DNA of 64,000 nt from Atopsyche davidsoni (Eukaryota; Arthropoda; Insecta; Trichoptera; Hydrobiosidae): the NCBI GenBank assembly GCA_022113835.1, contig JAILWY010000004.1:3723501-3787500 (forward strand), written 5' to 3'. Shown here piece by piece: positions 10,301 through 21,878 of the stretch. The notes under the pieces are model-generated. The model saw only the letters and a list, made by a program, of their open reading frames with translations. It did no database searches and was not told the DNA's origin. Every line of letters begins with the position of its first letter. Position 1 is the first letter of the stretch. Position numbers and translations under genes: made by a program.

Positions 10301-13300
10301 GTATGAAATGACAAATAAAACATGCAGTTACAAGTCACAGCGCAGTACTTACGCAACTTGTATGGACAAGTTAAAATCGCAAGTCGGCACGGGTTACCGT
10401 TTATAAATCGAACTAATATTTTTTTCTAGACAATATAGGGTTATTACTAAACTTTTAAGAAGGTACGCGTAAAACAATATTGAACTTGAATTTTAAGGGA
10501 CACCCTAATGGACACACATCATTTGAAAACAAATATTTCTTTTTTACAATATCAAACTGTAAAATACCGTTTATACAAAACTCTCATTGAAAACAGTCAT
10601 TAATCGTTATTCCGGAAATTGGGTACAAGTATTTCATTTCTACTACAAAACGCATTTTTATTATACATAAAATTTCATTAATTGTAGTTTTTTTTTTAAT
10701 GCAAAGTCAATAAAATATTTATTTGACAAAAAACATAATGCTGAAATATTCGATCGCCAGACATTCCATGCTTTTTGAGTCACATGTATAATGAATAGTG
10801 ATTTCAGTTTCCTTTTGTGGCGGTGCGTGTTGATGATTCTCGGCTCTATTTAATTTATTGATACTGGCGACCATTTTAATTTATATATTTTTTTTATTTT
10901 GATTTACAAGATTTAAATTGACTCGGTGCGCCGAGCACTTGAAAAGGATTTTTCAAGATAGCCATTATTCTAAGTTAAGATGCGAAATCTTAACACGTTA
11001 ATAAACCGATGTCTCTGCGTTCATATTTTCTATAAATATACTGTGATGTCACCACCCATCGCGGAGCTCGCAGCGTATCGATACACGCATATAAATTTAA
11101 AAAAAAAATGAGTGTGCATATTTGAAAAGCACTGCTATTTTATATTCAGATGGAAAACTAAATAAATGAAATAAAAAATCAAATTCACAATACATACGAC
11201 CACTTTGTTTTTAATGAAGAAAAACTTTACCGGCCAAAGTTAGACGTTGCTAATCTTACAATTTTGTAGTATTTAAAAAGTTATTTTTTAACCAGAATAA
11301 ATAAATAAAAATTCTTTATAAAACTATCAAAAATAGCAAATGACTTGTGCTTTGTATTTTAGTACCAATAATCCTTATAGTAATTGGTAAATTGGAGATC
11401 GTGGGCTACTCCTAATTCATGAATATCAGCTTGAATTAATTTTTATTTATTAAAAAACGTATTTGTCTTTTGACGTATCTCTGCATTCTTTATTGTCTAT
11501 GGCTTTCCGACTTTAGTTCGGTTCTGTCTCGACTGTTCTCCTTAATTATTTTATATTGTAATAAATCTGTAAGAGCAAAATAGTTTGACTCTAATCGACA
11601 AAATGCATCTTATATATTTTGGTATTAACACGTCCAAATTTTTAGAGAGTGATCAAACTTTGGTCAAATATATTAATTAAACGCCATTTTTCTCATTATT
11701 GATCCGCAATGCATAATTTGTCGGTTAAATCACACACAAGTAATGATTTTGTATGATTACTTCACACATTGAATATGTGGTGTATTTGACAGCTCGATAT
11801 CAGCTTGAAATCGAAAAAAATCGTGTTTGTCTTTGGACGTATCTCTGCTTTCTTTATTGTCTATGGCTTTCCGCCTTTGGTTCGGTTCTGTCTCGACTGC
11901 TTTCCTACACCATCTGCCCTGCTAATTGGCCTAATTGGAGCCGCCTCGTCCGGGTCTGGCCAGCGCCCGCGAGGACGAAAGGTTAATCCGTAATGACTTG
12001 GTCATTATTATCTTACTGCCCACGCGTTGATTGGTCAAACGGCGAAGATGCAAACTCAATTATCAGAGCTGACCATCCTCATGCTTGACCTGAGAAGCAA
12101 TACTTGCAATCATCATCAATACCAGTTGGGCGGAATAGGAATCAATCCATGAAGACATGAAGCATAAATAAACAAATACTTTCAATCAATCAATCAATCA
12201 ACAAGATTGGATAGGTCAGAATTTTGATCTCTCAGCACCAATAAATGAGTGCATCAATATGATCGTGTAGGTCAGATTTTCGTAATTTAAGCATGTAAAT
12301 AAATAAATATAAACATGTGTAGATCACAATTGCATAATTATTTGTACGGTACCAAGTTTTACACACTTAAAAATATTTTTTTTATCTTCTAGCATAAAAA
12401 TAAATGAAATATTTAAAATTAATAGAAGTTGTTTTTAATCAATTAACCTTTTTGAAATAGATTTTCTGTGATGTAACAAATTGGATTGCACTCCCTGGAG
12501 CTAATTCACTTGTCGATTTTCCACTTGTGGGTTCCAACTCTTGATGAATACGTATAGGGTGTTTGATAAACTTAAGCTTAGCGTTAGTAACTAAAGAATA
12601 TATTAATTATGTAAAATAGAAAGCCTTCCAAAATCATTTAACAACATTTATGCCTAAAAACTGAAATTCAAAACTAAAATCCCGAGTCTGTGATGTCATT
12701 ATGCTAAATTTTATAGCATACGTGAAGGATTTTGAAAAATACAGTTCATGTTACATGAAAATGGGAGATCGTACCACATTTATAAGTTTTAAAAAATTAT
12801 TATATTTGTATTTCCAATTTCCGACAAGAGGTCAATGATGCTACTTTAAAAGACTGTTTAATTAATTTAAGAACGAATCATTATTTTTGCTGGTGCAATA
12901 TCTAAATCCAGTGCTTTTAAATATGTATGTATAGTTTCAGATTGTGAAGAAGACTGCTGGCGTTGTGAGCAGTCGGCAGGGGCGAGGGGTCGCTGCCTGG
13001 CCCTGTGTCCCATAAGCCGCGGTGCGCGCATCAACTGCACACCCCCCAAGAAGCTTAATGAGGTGGAATTCTTGGTGACGTAACTAAAATTACTAACATT
13101 TATTAAAATTTCCACTTTATAGCAATATTTTAATATTTATAACAATTTTCTCTTCCACTAGCAATAAAATAAACGTTAAAATTATTTATTGCTTTAGTAA
13201 TTGGTGCTTTGAATTAACTTTCTTATGTGCAATGCAACAAGGTCCTTTCCATAACGCTAGCATAGTAAAAAATAAATGACCCCGTAAGTTTCTTAATAAA

Positions 13301-15992
13301 CCATCTTCTTTTAGAAACTAAAACCTACGTGCACCTATGGTTAATTGTTTTAGTTTTTCAGGAAATGTATTGTTCTGAAACAAAAAACAACAACTATCAA
13401 CCACATTATATAATAAAAGTATTGGCATTATTAAAAACCATGGCCAAGAATTTTTACTTTGATTAAATTTAGAAATAATAAATCTTTGAAAAATTGTAAA
13501 AGTTCCTACTGTGCTCGGGTACACATCATTTAAAAACCAATGAATGATAAAGTGTGTTTGTATTTTTCATTTAATCAAATTGATTGTCAACCATTTAATG
13601 ATGAAATAAATAGTAGGAGCAACTTATATGTTTGTTATTTAATCAAGATTTATATTTTAGTTTACAGTAACTAAAGTATACGTTTGTTCTTTTCTTTGTT
13701 TGTGATTAAGAGGACTTTAAAAATCTATTCTTCTTTTATTTGCATGTCCTATTTTATATTTTATTGAGTATAGTGTACATAAATTATTGACATTGCCAAT
13801 AGTGTCCTTTTATAATTTATTTAGACTAAACCATAAAAAAACAACTAAACTAAAAAGATGCTATTGACAAAGTGCAAAAAAGTTGCAAGTTTTGTCTTTA
13901 GTTGCAGCTTTAGAGTAAAAAGTACCAAATAATCAATTAAGAAAACCTGAGATGGTTAACTGCTCAATCTTCCAGTCGAGAGTACTGTTGCCTCGAGCAG
14001 TCTTGATTTCTAATGCAAGGGGCAATGCCAATAGTTATTTTTGAATACTTTAATAATTTTGTAAAACACCAATTAGCGCCAACGTCGAAAAGTATACGTA
14101 ATTAAATTTAAAAGCTTATATATAATAACTAATGATTGATAGTAGTATATGAAGAATATAAAGTGATGTTTTACTGAATTAATTTTTAGCTGGTTATTGG
14201 TGGCATCGTCGGTCTAGTTCTGTGTATCATTCTGGCGATTTTCGGAGTGCTCTGCGTGAGGATGAGGAAGAGGAGGAAAGACAGTCTGCCCAAGCAGAGT
14301 CCCAAGGTTCTCAAAAACTTCCACAAGGATCTGGACAGGTTCAGGGTAAGGAGTTAAATATATATTTCAATATTTATACATGCACCTTAGAAACATGTGC
14401 GCTGCGAAAAAAAATAACCAGAATTTTATAGATCAAAACCTACCAAATAGTATTTTTAAAGTTACCGACACAGGTAAAGCATTACTTTTGTTTTTGTAGA
14501 GGTTCCAATGGTTTTTGGTAATACGGAGACGTCTGTGAATGATTTTATTGATATAAATTGCTTCATGATCTGTACCGCACGATCAGTAGGTATACATATG
14601 TGTATACCGTTTAATAATCATAATAGGTATCAGTATACTAGCTAGGGGTCATGTGCCAAGTCAAATTATGCACATTAGCATTTGAATGCAATACAAATTA
14701 TGGCAATTCACATGCTGAATTGATTTAATAGTGCCAATTACATATTTTGCACGCTACACATATCCTCTATTTCAAATAATATTAAAGCTTCTCATTTTAT
14801 TATTGTTGTTTATTTATTTTTTTTGGTTTCAGCCACATGCCTACACATTTTTAGCCATTTTAAATAATGTGCGACGTCAAGTCAGGGAAATGCACAGGGC
14901 TGGGAATACAGACGCTGCTGTTATTTGCGGGTGAGATATTATAAAGGTTATACAACACTGCAGCTCTTTTGCCTGCACGGTTTTACAACCGTCCAGGCAA
15001 AACCTGTTACTTGGATGAGTCTGAAGATCAACGGGATTTAAAACATTCATTGGCACCACAGTAGAAATTTCTGATTTAGGGCTTTATTCACTAACTACTA
15101 TTAAATTCATATTTATGTTATAAACTTTTCCCTTAAGATAGACGAGAAAACAATGTTGAGAATTATGTGTTATTGATGTCATGAATAAGGGGTAGGTAGT
15201 ATCAGTCTCTATCACTTATATAATTAGAAATGCTGATGTAGCTTTGTACCAAAAGTATATTCAATTTTACATGCTTCTAATATAGACATTTTTTAAAAAT
15301 CTGTTGTTATATTTTTGTATCTATTATTTTTAGACGATCACTCAGTGACTTAGCCAAGATTCTCATGCTCCTGAATAGAAGAGATGTCCCGGTTGTGCCG
15401 CCAGATTGGACCCGTCTTGCTAGTTGGGCTGATCGGTAAAGCTTGTTCATTTTCTAATGTATCATTAATAATTACATATTTTTTTAGATTGATAAACATT
15501 ATTATTTATTGATAAACATGTTATAATTTCAATTTGTTTTATTTTTAAGATATACATTATATCTTAAACTACATATATGTTATTCAAGTACTTTTATTAA
15601 TTATGGTTTTCAGACTTCTTGAAAGGACGAGTCTCATGTCTTCTCCGCCTCCCCCACAAATGGCTCAACTGATTAAATTCCTCCAAGCTCCCCAAAACAA
15701 GCAGAATGAAAATTTTGAAGGAAACTCAACCTTGATGTCAACTCTTAAGCCGCCAGCATACGAAGCGTCTATCGGGACTCAGGATAGCTTGGCCTTCAAC
15801 GACTTCTCATTCAAAGCAGACTGGAGCCAGCAATGGGAGTTTCCTCAAGAATCAGTGGCAGAACGAGGACTCGCTCAGCACGCTGACGCTTGGCAAAGCC
15901 GACACGAAGTTACACAGAATAATTTGTGGCTCGATGACGACTTTCTACTGCTCAGTTTTAGACCGCAAGATGAAATTGTAACAGTTTTATAA
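4378..15992 (+). CDS. Type I membrane protein with tiny six-Cys ectodomain, TNF-receptor-like candidate
   Basis: Six exons join in one frame: 4378-4456, 12941-13074, 14190-14345, 14833-14930, 15334-15435 and 15614-15992 (948 nt, 315 aa, TAA stop). Residues 1 to about 21 form a signal peptide (MGLLEVLIFLSAVVL). The ectodomain is only about 50 aa, with cysteines at 28, 32, 35, 45, 49 and 59 and sequons NST (24) and NCT (58). A transmembrane helix covers about 72-94 and is followed by a basic stop-transfer, RMRKRRK. The 220-aa cytoplasmic tail has a helical, conserved-looking block (124-195, including PPDWTRLASWADR) and a low-complexity end rich in Q, S and acidic residues. A single small cysteine module plus a long tail without enzymatic motifs recalls divergent insect TNF receptors such as Grindelwald, but I cannot confirm homology. 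Exon 2 could instead end at 13079, but only 13074 keeps the frame. Gene structure is solid; identity is uncertain. Confidence 0.8.
4560..4737 (-). repeat. tRNA-derived SINE (minus strand) in intron 1
   Basis: Read on the minus strand, it starts with an A-box-like TGGTTGAATGGGTA and, about 40 bp on, a B box GTTCGAATCCC. A unique body of about 100 bp follows. The spacing fits a pol III promoter, but the arms do not fold as a tRNA. Confidence 0.6.
5540..5800. other. GC-richer island in intron 1
   Basis: The island contrasts with the AT-rich surroundings and contains a CTCTCTCTCT run and no splice-consistent ORF. It may be a regulatory element or an old repeat. Confidence 0.3.
6001..6288 (+). 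repeat. Interspersed repeat family R1, copy 1
   Basis: R1 runs from GGATGTG.CT through GGGGCTCCTGCTA, CAGATCT and GGACCCGGGGACC-like blocks to a tail resembling the 3' end of the LINE in this window. This copy has a degraded tail. A second copy follows directly at 6381. Confidence 0.7.
6381..6626 (+). repeat. R1 repeat, copy 2
   Basis: Same block order as copy 1, ending in CTGAGGAGAGACACCCGAAG and a GAA run. The stretch of R1 between the 'CTCCTGCTA' and 'TATCAGATCT' blocks is shorter here than in copy 1. Confidence 0.75.
6836..7145 (+). repeat. Module A, copy 1
   Basis: About 300 bp that recurs in direct orientation at 11546-11796. Shared blocks include TTGGTATTAACACGTCC, GCATAATTTGTC and GTGGTGTATTTGACAGCTCG. 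No ORF is present. Confidence 0.75.
7634..10507 (-). mobile_element. hAT-like DNA transposon, near-complete
   Basis: Perfect 14-bp terminal inverted repeats (TAGGGTGTCCCTTA and its complement) bound a 2874-bp element flanked by an identical 8-bp target duplication, ATGGACAC (7626-7633 and 10508-10515). Eight-bp duplications and YAGGG termini are typical of hAT. A single transposase gene fills the interior on the minus strand, antisense to the host gene whose intron 1 it occupies. Intact ends suggest recent insertion. Confidence 0.9.
7919..10256 (-). pseudogene. hAT-like transposase, two exons, one in-frame stop
   Basis: Reading from ATG at 10256, exon 1 runs to 8318. An intron (GTAAGT donor, TTTCCAG acceptor) follows, and exon 2 is 8235-7919 (2256 nt in frame). 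The only lesion is a TAG at 9996-9998 after KLVDLYNV. The open part downstream contains HWDGKLLP, CCDTTASNTGR, a CRHH motif and an ARWM motif. Exon 2 carries VVNDTAERAVKMM, the type of C-terminal segment seen in hAT-like transposases with a dispersed DDE core. This large family is common in arthropods and cnidarians. The stop may be a nonsense mutation in a tryptophan-like position, or a strain or assembly error. A small intron removing it cannot be excluded. Confidence 0.75.
11424..11543 (+). repeat. Module B, copy 1
   Basis: About 115 bp with ATCAGCTTGAA, GACGTATCTCTGC and TTATTGTCTATGGCTTTCCG. It repeats at 11797-11908, so copies of B flank module A. Confidence 0.7.
11546..11796 (+). repeat. 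Module A, copy 2
   Basis: Second copy of the sequence at 6836-7145, with small deletions. It is directly flanked on both sides by module B. Confidence 0.75.
11797..11908 (+). repeat. Module B, copy 2
   Basis: Near-identical to 11424-11543, sharing GTTCGGTTCTGTCTCGACTG. The B-A-B arrangement suggests a mobile element with short direct terminal repeats, or a tandem duplication. Confidence 0.7.
11909..12310. repeat. Probable degraded retroposon with CAAT-repeat tail
   Basis: A GC-richer body of about 200 bp leads into a CAATCAATCAATCAATCAA run near 12183-12202. This is the type of simple tail left by some LINEs and SINEs. No ORF is visible. Confidence 0.35.
14967..15002 (+). other. Strong short hairpin in intron 4
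   Basis: TTTTGCCTGCACGGTT is followed by the 4-nt loop TTAC and its near-perfect complement. This gives 16 positions with a single C-C mismatch. It starts 36 nt after the donor of exon 4 of the receptor-like gene, so it could influence splicing. It is too short for a miRNA precursor. Confidence 0.6.
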
Positions 15993-17640
15993 CTGTTGTT
16001 TACAAGTGTAAATATTCCAAATAGAGTAGCTAGTAAATTATTTTTAAGAATTAATATATAATTGTAAATTACAGTTAATCACTGCAAAATCAACCAATAA
16101 ATCCAACAGATTAGTTATATTGAGAATAATCGCTAAATAATTTACTAATAAATAGTTAGAAACTTGTAAAATATTAATACAGAAAAACTCCAGCAAGCTT
16201 ATTGATAAATAATTGACTCATTTTACATTTACGCTGATATCTGCAAGATACTAGATTCACAGGGAAAAGTTTATAATATCTGGAACTAATTATCAAAAGT
16301 AATGGTGTATATATTTTCTTAATTTCAGATTTTTTAGTCGTAAGATAAGAACACTAAAGCATCGACCCAAAAAACTCAGGCCCCATTTGTGGGATACATA
16401 TTTTATATTCATACTCAAAATGTTGTAAATCAGAGACTGACTCTATAAAGCTATTTTAATTTTTAACTTACCTTGGATTTTTACCATCGGATTTATCAGA
16501 TATAGTAAGATCTTGGGATCTTGATCTCTACCATAATGGGTCATTTCCTCCTATGAAATTTACTTGAAAATTTTGTAAATATTAATACAAAATAATGCAA
16601 ACATTAATTTGGTAGATTGTATGAGAGGCAAGCTATTTTTCTATTACAGCAATTAACAATAGTTTATTGTCGTAATTTTGATTAGTTCTCTGTTCAGAAT
16701 ATCAAAGAAATTTAAAAAATGGTCAACTATATAAACGATGGATAAAAAAATTGACTTACTCACCTCGTATAAAAGTTATAAAATAATTTTTGTGAAAATG
16801 ATATTAAAAATCAAAAGAAACCAGGTGAGATTGCTTTTTAGAAAACTTTTCAATTTTTCTTTTTTTTCTTTCTAATATCAAAAGAAAATGCAAAGTGTGT
16901 GGCAGTTAAATTATTTTCTCTATATAAATACCTGTATATATTTGCCTGTAACTAAAATATAATTGATGTCTTTATATTAAAGGCCGTTGATGTTGTCTGT
17001 TTAAGAAAACCTTATTCCTATGAGTTTTAGCATTTAGAAACTTTGCACACACCATTTGTCGCTTTCATGTATATTATAAGAATATTGAATTCAATTAAAT
17101 ACATAACCTAAACATTTTTTAAAATAATAGTAAAATGCTTGACTGAACTCTTCAAATTCTCAAATCTTCAAAGTGATTGAGTAAAGACTAGATTTTTGTT
17201 TTCTTCCTCCAGTTTGCTCAAAGCACATATTAAATATAATTTAATTTAATTGATAAACGCAAATTAATTAAAATACTCAAAACACTTTATGCATTTTGTG
17301 CACTTCATAATATTTTTTATACTTTTGTCACAATGAGTAAATGTTTTTTTTTCTTTTGAATCAAACATATTATGTTTGCTTATTTCATAATAGCATACTT
17401 TGTTTTAAACAAAGCTACCAAAAATAAACATACTTTTACCATTATTTTTACCCAATTTGAACACTTATAAATAGCTTAATTGTAAAGTATATTTTGTAAC
17501 TATGTATTTATGTAAAAATATTTTTTTTGTCACCTATTGTAGATCACCAAATATAAATATCTAGTCAAGTCAGCTTTTGTGTTAATTTGTATTATTAGTA
17601 TGTAATAAAATCATATATTTTGCAATAGATTTTGTTATTA
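15993..17640 (+). other. 3' UTR and downstream region of the receptor-like gene
   Basis: AT-rich sequence without exons. A plausible polyadenylation signal, AATAAA, lies at about 17604-17609. Earlier ones at about 16096 and 16149 would give a shorter UTR. Confidence 0.4.
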
Positions 17641-17875
17641 TTTGAAGATAAAGTGAAAAAAAATATGAGTTTTATTTATTCCTGCAAAAATCACCTTTCA
17701 CAGAAAAAATTATAAAACAACAAAAAATTTAAATGAAATTAAACTATACAAAAAAGTAGGTAATTTATTATAATTACTTAAATTGGAATAAAATATATTT
17801 CATGTTTATATTCATCATTTAATTTTATATAAAAAAAACTAAATTGCTATCTTAGTTTCTTATTCAAGTCAGCCT

Positions 17876-18590
17876 TGCTGTGAGTTTTAGGAACCAGTAC
17901 ATCACAATTCGTAGGCTCGTCTCTATGCAGCCAGATATGACAAATATAGATAATTATATTTATTATATAACACTGCTAAAAGCGTTATAATTTATAACTA
18001 TAATTATTATTTTAATTCAAGACTCCTTTTTATTCCAAAAAAAGCAAATAACACAAAGTTATTAGAAATCTTGACGAAAGTGGTTATGAGTAAACAAGCA
18101 ATGTAATTTGTGCATTTGGTAGTACTTCGTTTGTTAATTGACTACTATTACTACTTTCACATATAAAATCATTGATATATAAAGCTAGATCTGGCTGCGT
18201 AGAGCCGAGCTGATGAATAGCGGTGTACTGGTTCTTATGCCATTTTCATTATATGATTTTAAATTTTCAATGATACTATATTATCAACAATTTAATAGGT
18301 GAAAATAGTAACAGAAGTCAACAAATGGAACTTTACTAAATAAATACCTGAACTATTTACATGGCTTGTTTACTTATAAGCACTCTCATCAAGATTCCTA
18401 ATAACTTTATGTTATTTGCTGTCCTTGGAATAATAAAAAAATAATGAATAATTGTTCTGCTTTTTGTAAAGACCTTATGTATGATATTTTTGCACTGATT
18501 TGTATTAAGCCAGATCTGACTTCGTAAAGAAGACAAGTCGATAAATTGTGATGTACTGGTTTCTGAATTTCACAATGAGGCTGACTTTAT
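17876..18590. repeat. Three copies of a ~75-bp repeat in the intergenic gap
   Basis: A unit with GCCAGATCTGACT-like, GACGAGC and GTGATGTACTGGTT blocks occurs at about 17876-17945 (inverted), 18186-18250 and 18507-18590 (both direct). Divergence between copies is about 20 to 30 per cent by eye. Confidence 0.6.
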
Positions 18591-18772
18591 TCAGAAACTT
18601 CCATGGCATCTTAAATAAGCAATTTAAAATTAAATGGTTCAGCCTTTTATTATTAAAAAAAAAAAAAATTATGAAGTATTAATTTAATTCGATTTACCAA
18701 ACTTTTTTAAAATGTATATATATATATAAATATTTATTACATTAAATAATAAAATTATAATAGTTTTTTCTA

Positions 18773-18811
18773 ACATCGATATAACTTTTCTTTGCTAACT
18801 AGCAACACTGA
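18773..18811 (+). promoter_or_regulatory. GET4 core promoter candidate
   Basis: CATCGATA at about 18774 resembles the DREF element (TATCGATA) of insect housekeeping promoters. AGCAACACTGA at 18801-18811 ends 18 bp before the start codon. No canonical TATA box is placed convincingly. A transcription start between them would give a very short leader. Confidence 0.4.
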
Positions 18812-18829
18812 AAAAAAACATCAACAATC

Positions 18830-21800
18830 ATGGCTGCGAGAAGTGATCGTGGAGTTTCCAGAGTATTAGAAAAACTAAAAGCATCCATTGCGGCAGGAAA
18901 CTATTATGAAGCTCACCAAATGTACAGGACGCTATATTTTAGGTGCGCAAATTCAATTCGACATTATCCATTAACACTTTTGATTTTGCAACATGTCATT
19001 TGTCAGTCGTGGTTAACCTAACTTATTTCTTTCAGATTATTAACCCAACACAAATATGACGAGCTCCTAGTAATGCTCTACGAAGGAGCGGAGCTGTTAT
19101 TGACGCATGATCAACAAGAAAGCGGTGCTGATCTATCAATTTTATTTGTTGAGGTTTTAGTCAAATCGAAATCTGGCGTCGACGACCAATGGATCGAAAA
19201 AGTTACTAAACTTTTTTCTATGATAAATTCGACAATTCCAGAGAGGGATACGCTTTTGACGAATTCTTCTAAATGGGCCATGGCCGGCACGACTCGTGGG
19301 CATCCTAAATTTCACAAGGTAATATTCTTTATTGAACTTATTAACAGTGTAGAAGGACCCGGAACCCACTACACTATTATCCCTAAGTAAACCATGAGCA
19401 CTGGCTCAGCGTAAATATATGCTCAGTGAGATGTTCATTATCCTATTCTGAGGAGAGGCAACTGAAGAATAAGACTATTGCATGATGTACAGCCAGTATA
19501 ATTAATAAATAATAATATAATAATCATGTTTATTTCTGGCGTCAGTAAAAGTTATAAATTTGCAAGTTTTACACGTTCCAAGTGTACGAAATAATTAATC
19601 CAAATCAATTAAAATATTTTGTTAGAAGTGTAAAGTAATTTTATATTTTATTTGTCACATTAGTCATAACATTATTTCTATTTTACTGTTACTGTTGACA
19701 AATGGACTTACAAAATTGAAAATAATTGATTTTTAAGTTTAACACTGAATTTGTTTTGTGGTTTTACATCACAGAATATATTGGAATAAATTTACAAGTT
19801 CGCTATGTCAAATGTACTGAGAATTCTGGCATACATTTATTCTCAAAAAAATATACTCGGATATGAGTTGATTTGGTTTCACTCCTCCGCTGTTTTAGTT
19901 ATTCAAAAACCTTATTTTGAAACCAAATCATCTCATAACAACGGTTGCTAAAACCTATGAACGAAATTAAAAACATTAGTATATTAGTAATATTCTTTTA
20001 ACTATTTTATCATGTATTTATAGATGCATTTGCAATGCAGATATTCTCTTATATTAGTGCAGTTTGCTTTCGAGTGCTAAACAAACTTTTCATGACTAAA
20101 AATCAAATATCTTTTTGTTTATGATCTTTATTGATTACAGCCCAGGGTTGGATATGTTTAATGTTGTTTTATTAGTCTGTTTTTTAAGATGTTTATTATG
20201 AAACAGAAAAATCCTCATCCTGTAGATTGATAAGGTTTACGACTTACAATAAAATTTTGTTGGATGGCTTCTCTCACTAAAGCCCTCACATATGCGGGGA
20301 CACAACTGACAACCAAGTTGGTTTAATGCTATTGGTTAAACGCAAATCTGTTGCAAGTTGTGTCGCTGCGTGTGTAGCCGACTTTAGGTCTATCGCTTAA
20401 ATTAACATATGGCAAATATTGATTACTGCTTAACACTTAACAGATAGGCTCTTTCAGAACAAATTCTACATGTACAGCTGGCATAATTTGGTAGCTGTAC
20501 CTAATTTTTTATATTTGTCGTAATAAAAATTAACTATACTTGAGATAGTCTTTTAAGTGTTAAAATCTGAACATGTAATGGTTCAAATAATAGAAAAAAA
20601 TAATTGATAAAAATTCTCCTAAACCTTTCTGTAGATCCAATACATGCTTATCACTTAATCCAAACAATATAGATTGCAGAAGTAATTTAATATCGTACCT
20701 TTTTGTTGCTTTTGATGTTTCGAAATTGATACCATATTCTTATCAAGCTAACATATAAATTCAATATTTTTGCGTTAAAACATTGGAAAGAGTTACCAAG
20801 CTCAAAGAAAAAAAATCAACAACTAAATATGTTTGACTTTAAATAAGATGAGCAGATGCAATTGGAGCAATTGCAATTATGCAAATAGAACCTTTTAATG
20901 CTTCCTGAGGGTTGATAGCTTTTGGATTCCATTAGTCTTTGTAAGAATCTATTCCTACTTACTGGTTGCTTCAGCCAGAGATTTCCATGACAGTTAACCT
21001 TTTAATTTCCAGGAAGTTTGAATTGATTGAAATATTAAAATAATAATATTTTCTACAAAAATAATCCTAATAAAACCATGTGATCTATCAATTTGTCCTA
21101 AAATAAAATTTGGATTGAAAGATCTTTAGTTAAAGCTTCATCAATATTGAAATTTACTTTGATTAAACTTTCAGAACATTGCCATGGTACTCTGGGATGA
21201 GAAAAACTACCGCTCTGCGCGGTGGCATTTTCTTCACTCTGCAGATGGCAAATCTCACGCAGAGCTGCTGATCTATCGCCACACAACCAGCGGCTTCCCG
21301 GATGAGGTGGATCTCTTCATAACTCAGGCTGTACTTCACAGCTTGTGCCTCCGCAACAAGCCTCTGGCTGTGGAAACTTTCCGTTACTATACGGAGCACC
21401 ACCCTGCTATTTTGAATACCGAGGGAATCCCTTATTCCACACCTTTGTTAAATTATACATATTTCTTGCTGGAGACGATAGAAAGGTGAGATATTATTTT
21501 GTTTATCATTTGGTGACAATAAAAATTTATTTGCTACAAAAATATGCAAATATAACTGGTTTTTTCCACTTTGATCTTTGGGTAAAGTAAATTAATTAAT
21601 TTAAAATTTTTATTGATTTCAGGAAGGATGTAGATCTTTTTAATGAAATCACTAGAGTCTACAATCAACACATCAGTCGAGATCCTGAGTTCTTGGTGTT
21701 TATAGAAAAAATTGGACAAATATACTTTGGTATACCGCCGCCAAAATCGCGGAAGAACGGTCTCTTTGGAAACCTCATCCAGTCCTTCCTCAGCGGCCTG

Positions 21801-21878
21801 GAAGTTGACGACAGCTCTTCCGAGGAGGACAATACTCCTCCGATTGTCAGGCAGCTGGAATCTGCAGAGCTGGAGTGA
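18830..21878 (+). CDS. GET4: Golgi to ER traffic protein 4 homologue (GET4)
   Basis: Four exons, 18830-18942, 19036-19318, 21175-21485 and 21623-21878, encode 320 aa ending in TGA. The human protein has nearly the same length. Recognisable segments are [15 protein letters not shown] near the N-terminus, LLYEGA-type helices, [30 protein letters not shown] and [14 protein letters not shown]. All lie within the alpha-helical-repeat fold of the GET4 family. In animals GET4 joins UBL4A and BAG6 to capture tail-anchored proteins for the GET3/TRC40 ATPase, and assists quality control in the cytosol. The acidic end ([13 protein letters not shown]) is typical of the metazoan C-terminus. The ATG has A at -3. 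No frame breaks are seen. Confidence 0.95.
19347..19474 (+). repeat. R1 repeat, copy 3 (partial) in GET4 intron 2
   Basis: Begins with GTAGAAGGACCCGGAACCCA 29 bp after the exon 2 donor and ends CTGAGGAGAGGCAACTGAAG. Only the 3' half of R1 is present. Confidence 0.7.
20281..20382. mobile_element. Palindromic MITE in GET4 intron 2
   Basis: The termini are ACATATGCGGGGACACAACT and the inverse of AGTTGTGTCGCTGCGTGTGT, enclosing an imperfect palindrome of about 100 bp. A related element lies at 24069-24232. Confidence 0.6.

Noticed and set aside
12867..13115. Minus-strand 82-aa open frame
   Set aside because: It is antisense to exon 2 of the receptor-like gene; the plus strand gives the cysteine-rich module in frame with its neighbours.
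14222..14431. Plus-strand frame starting MYHSGDFRSALREDEEEEE
   Set aside because: It is the wrong frame of exon 3. The correct frame encodes the transmembrane helix and joins both neighbours.
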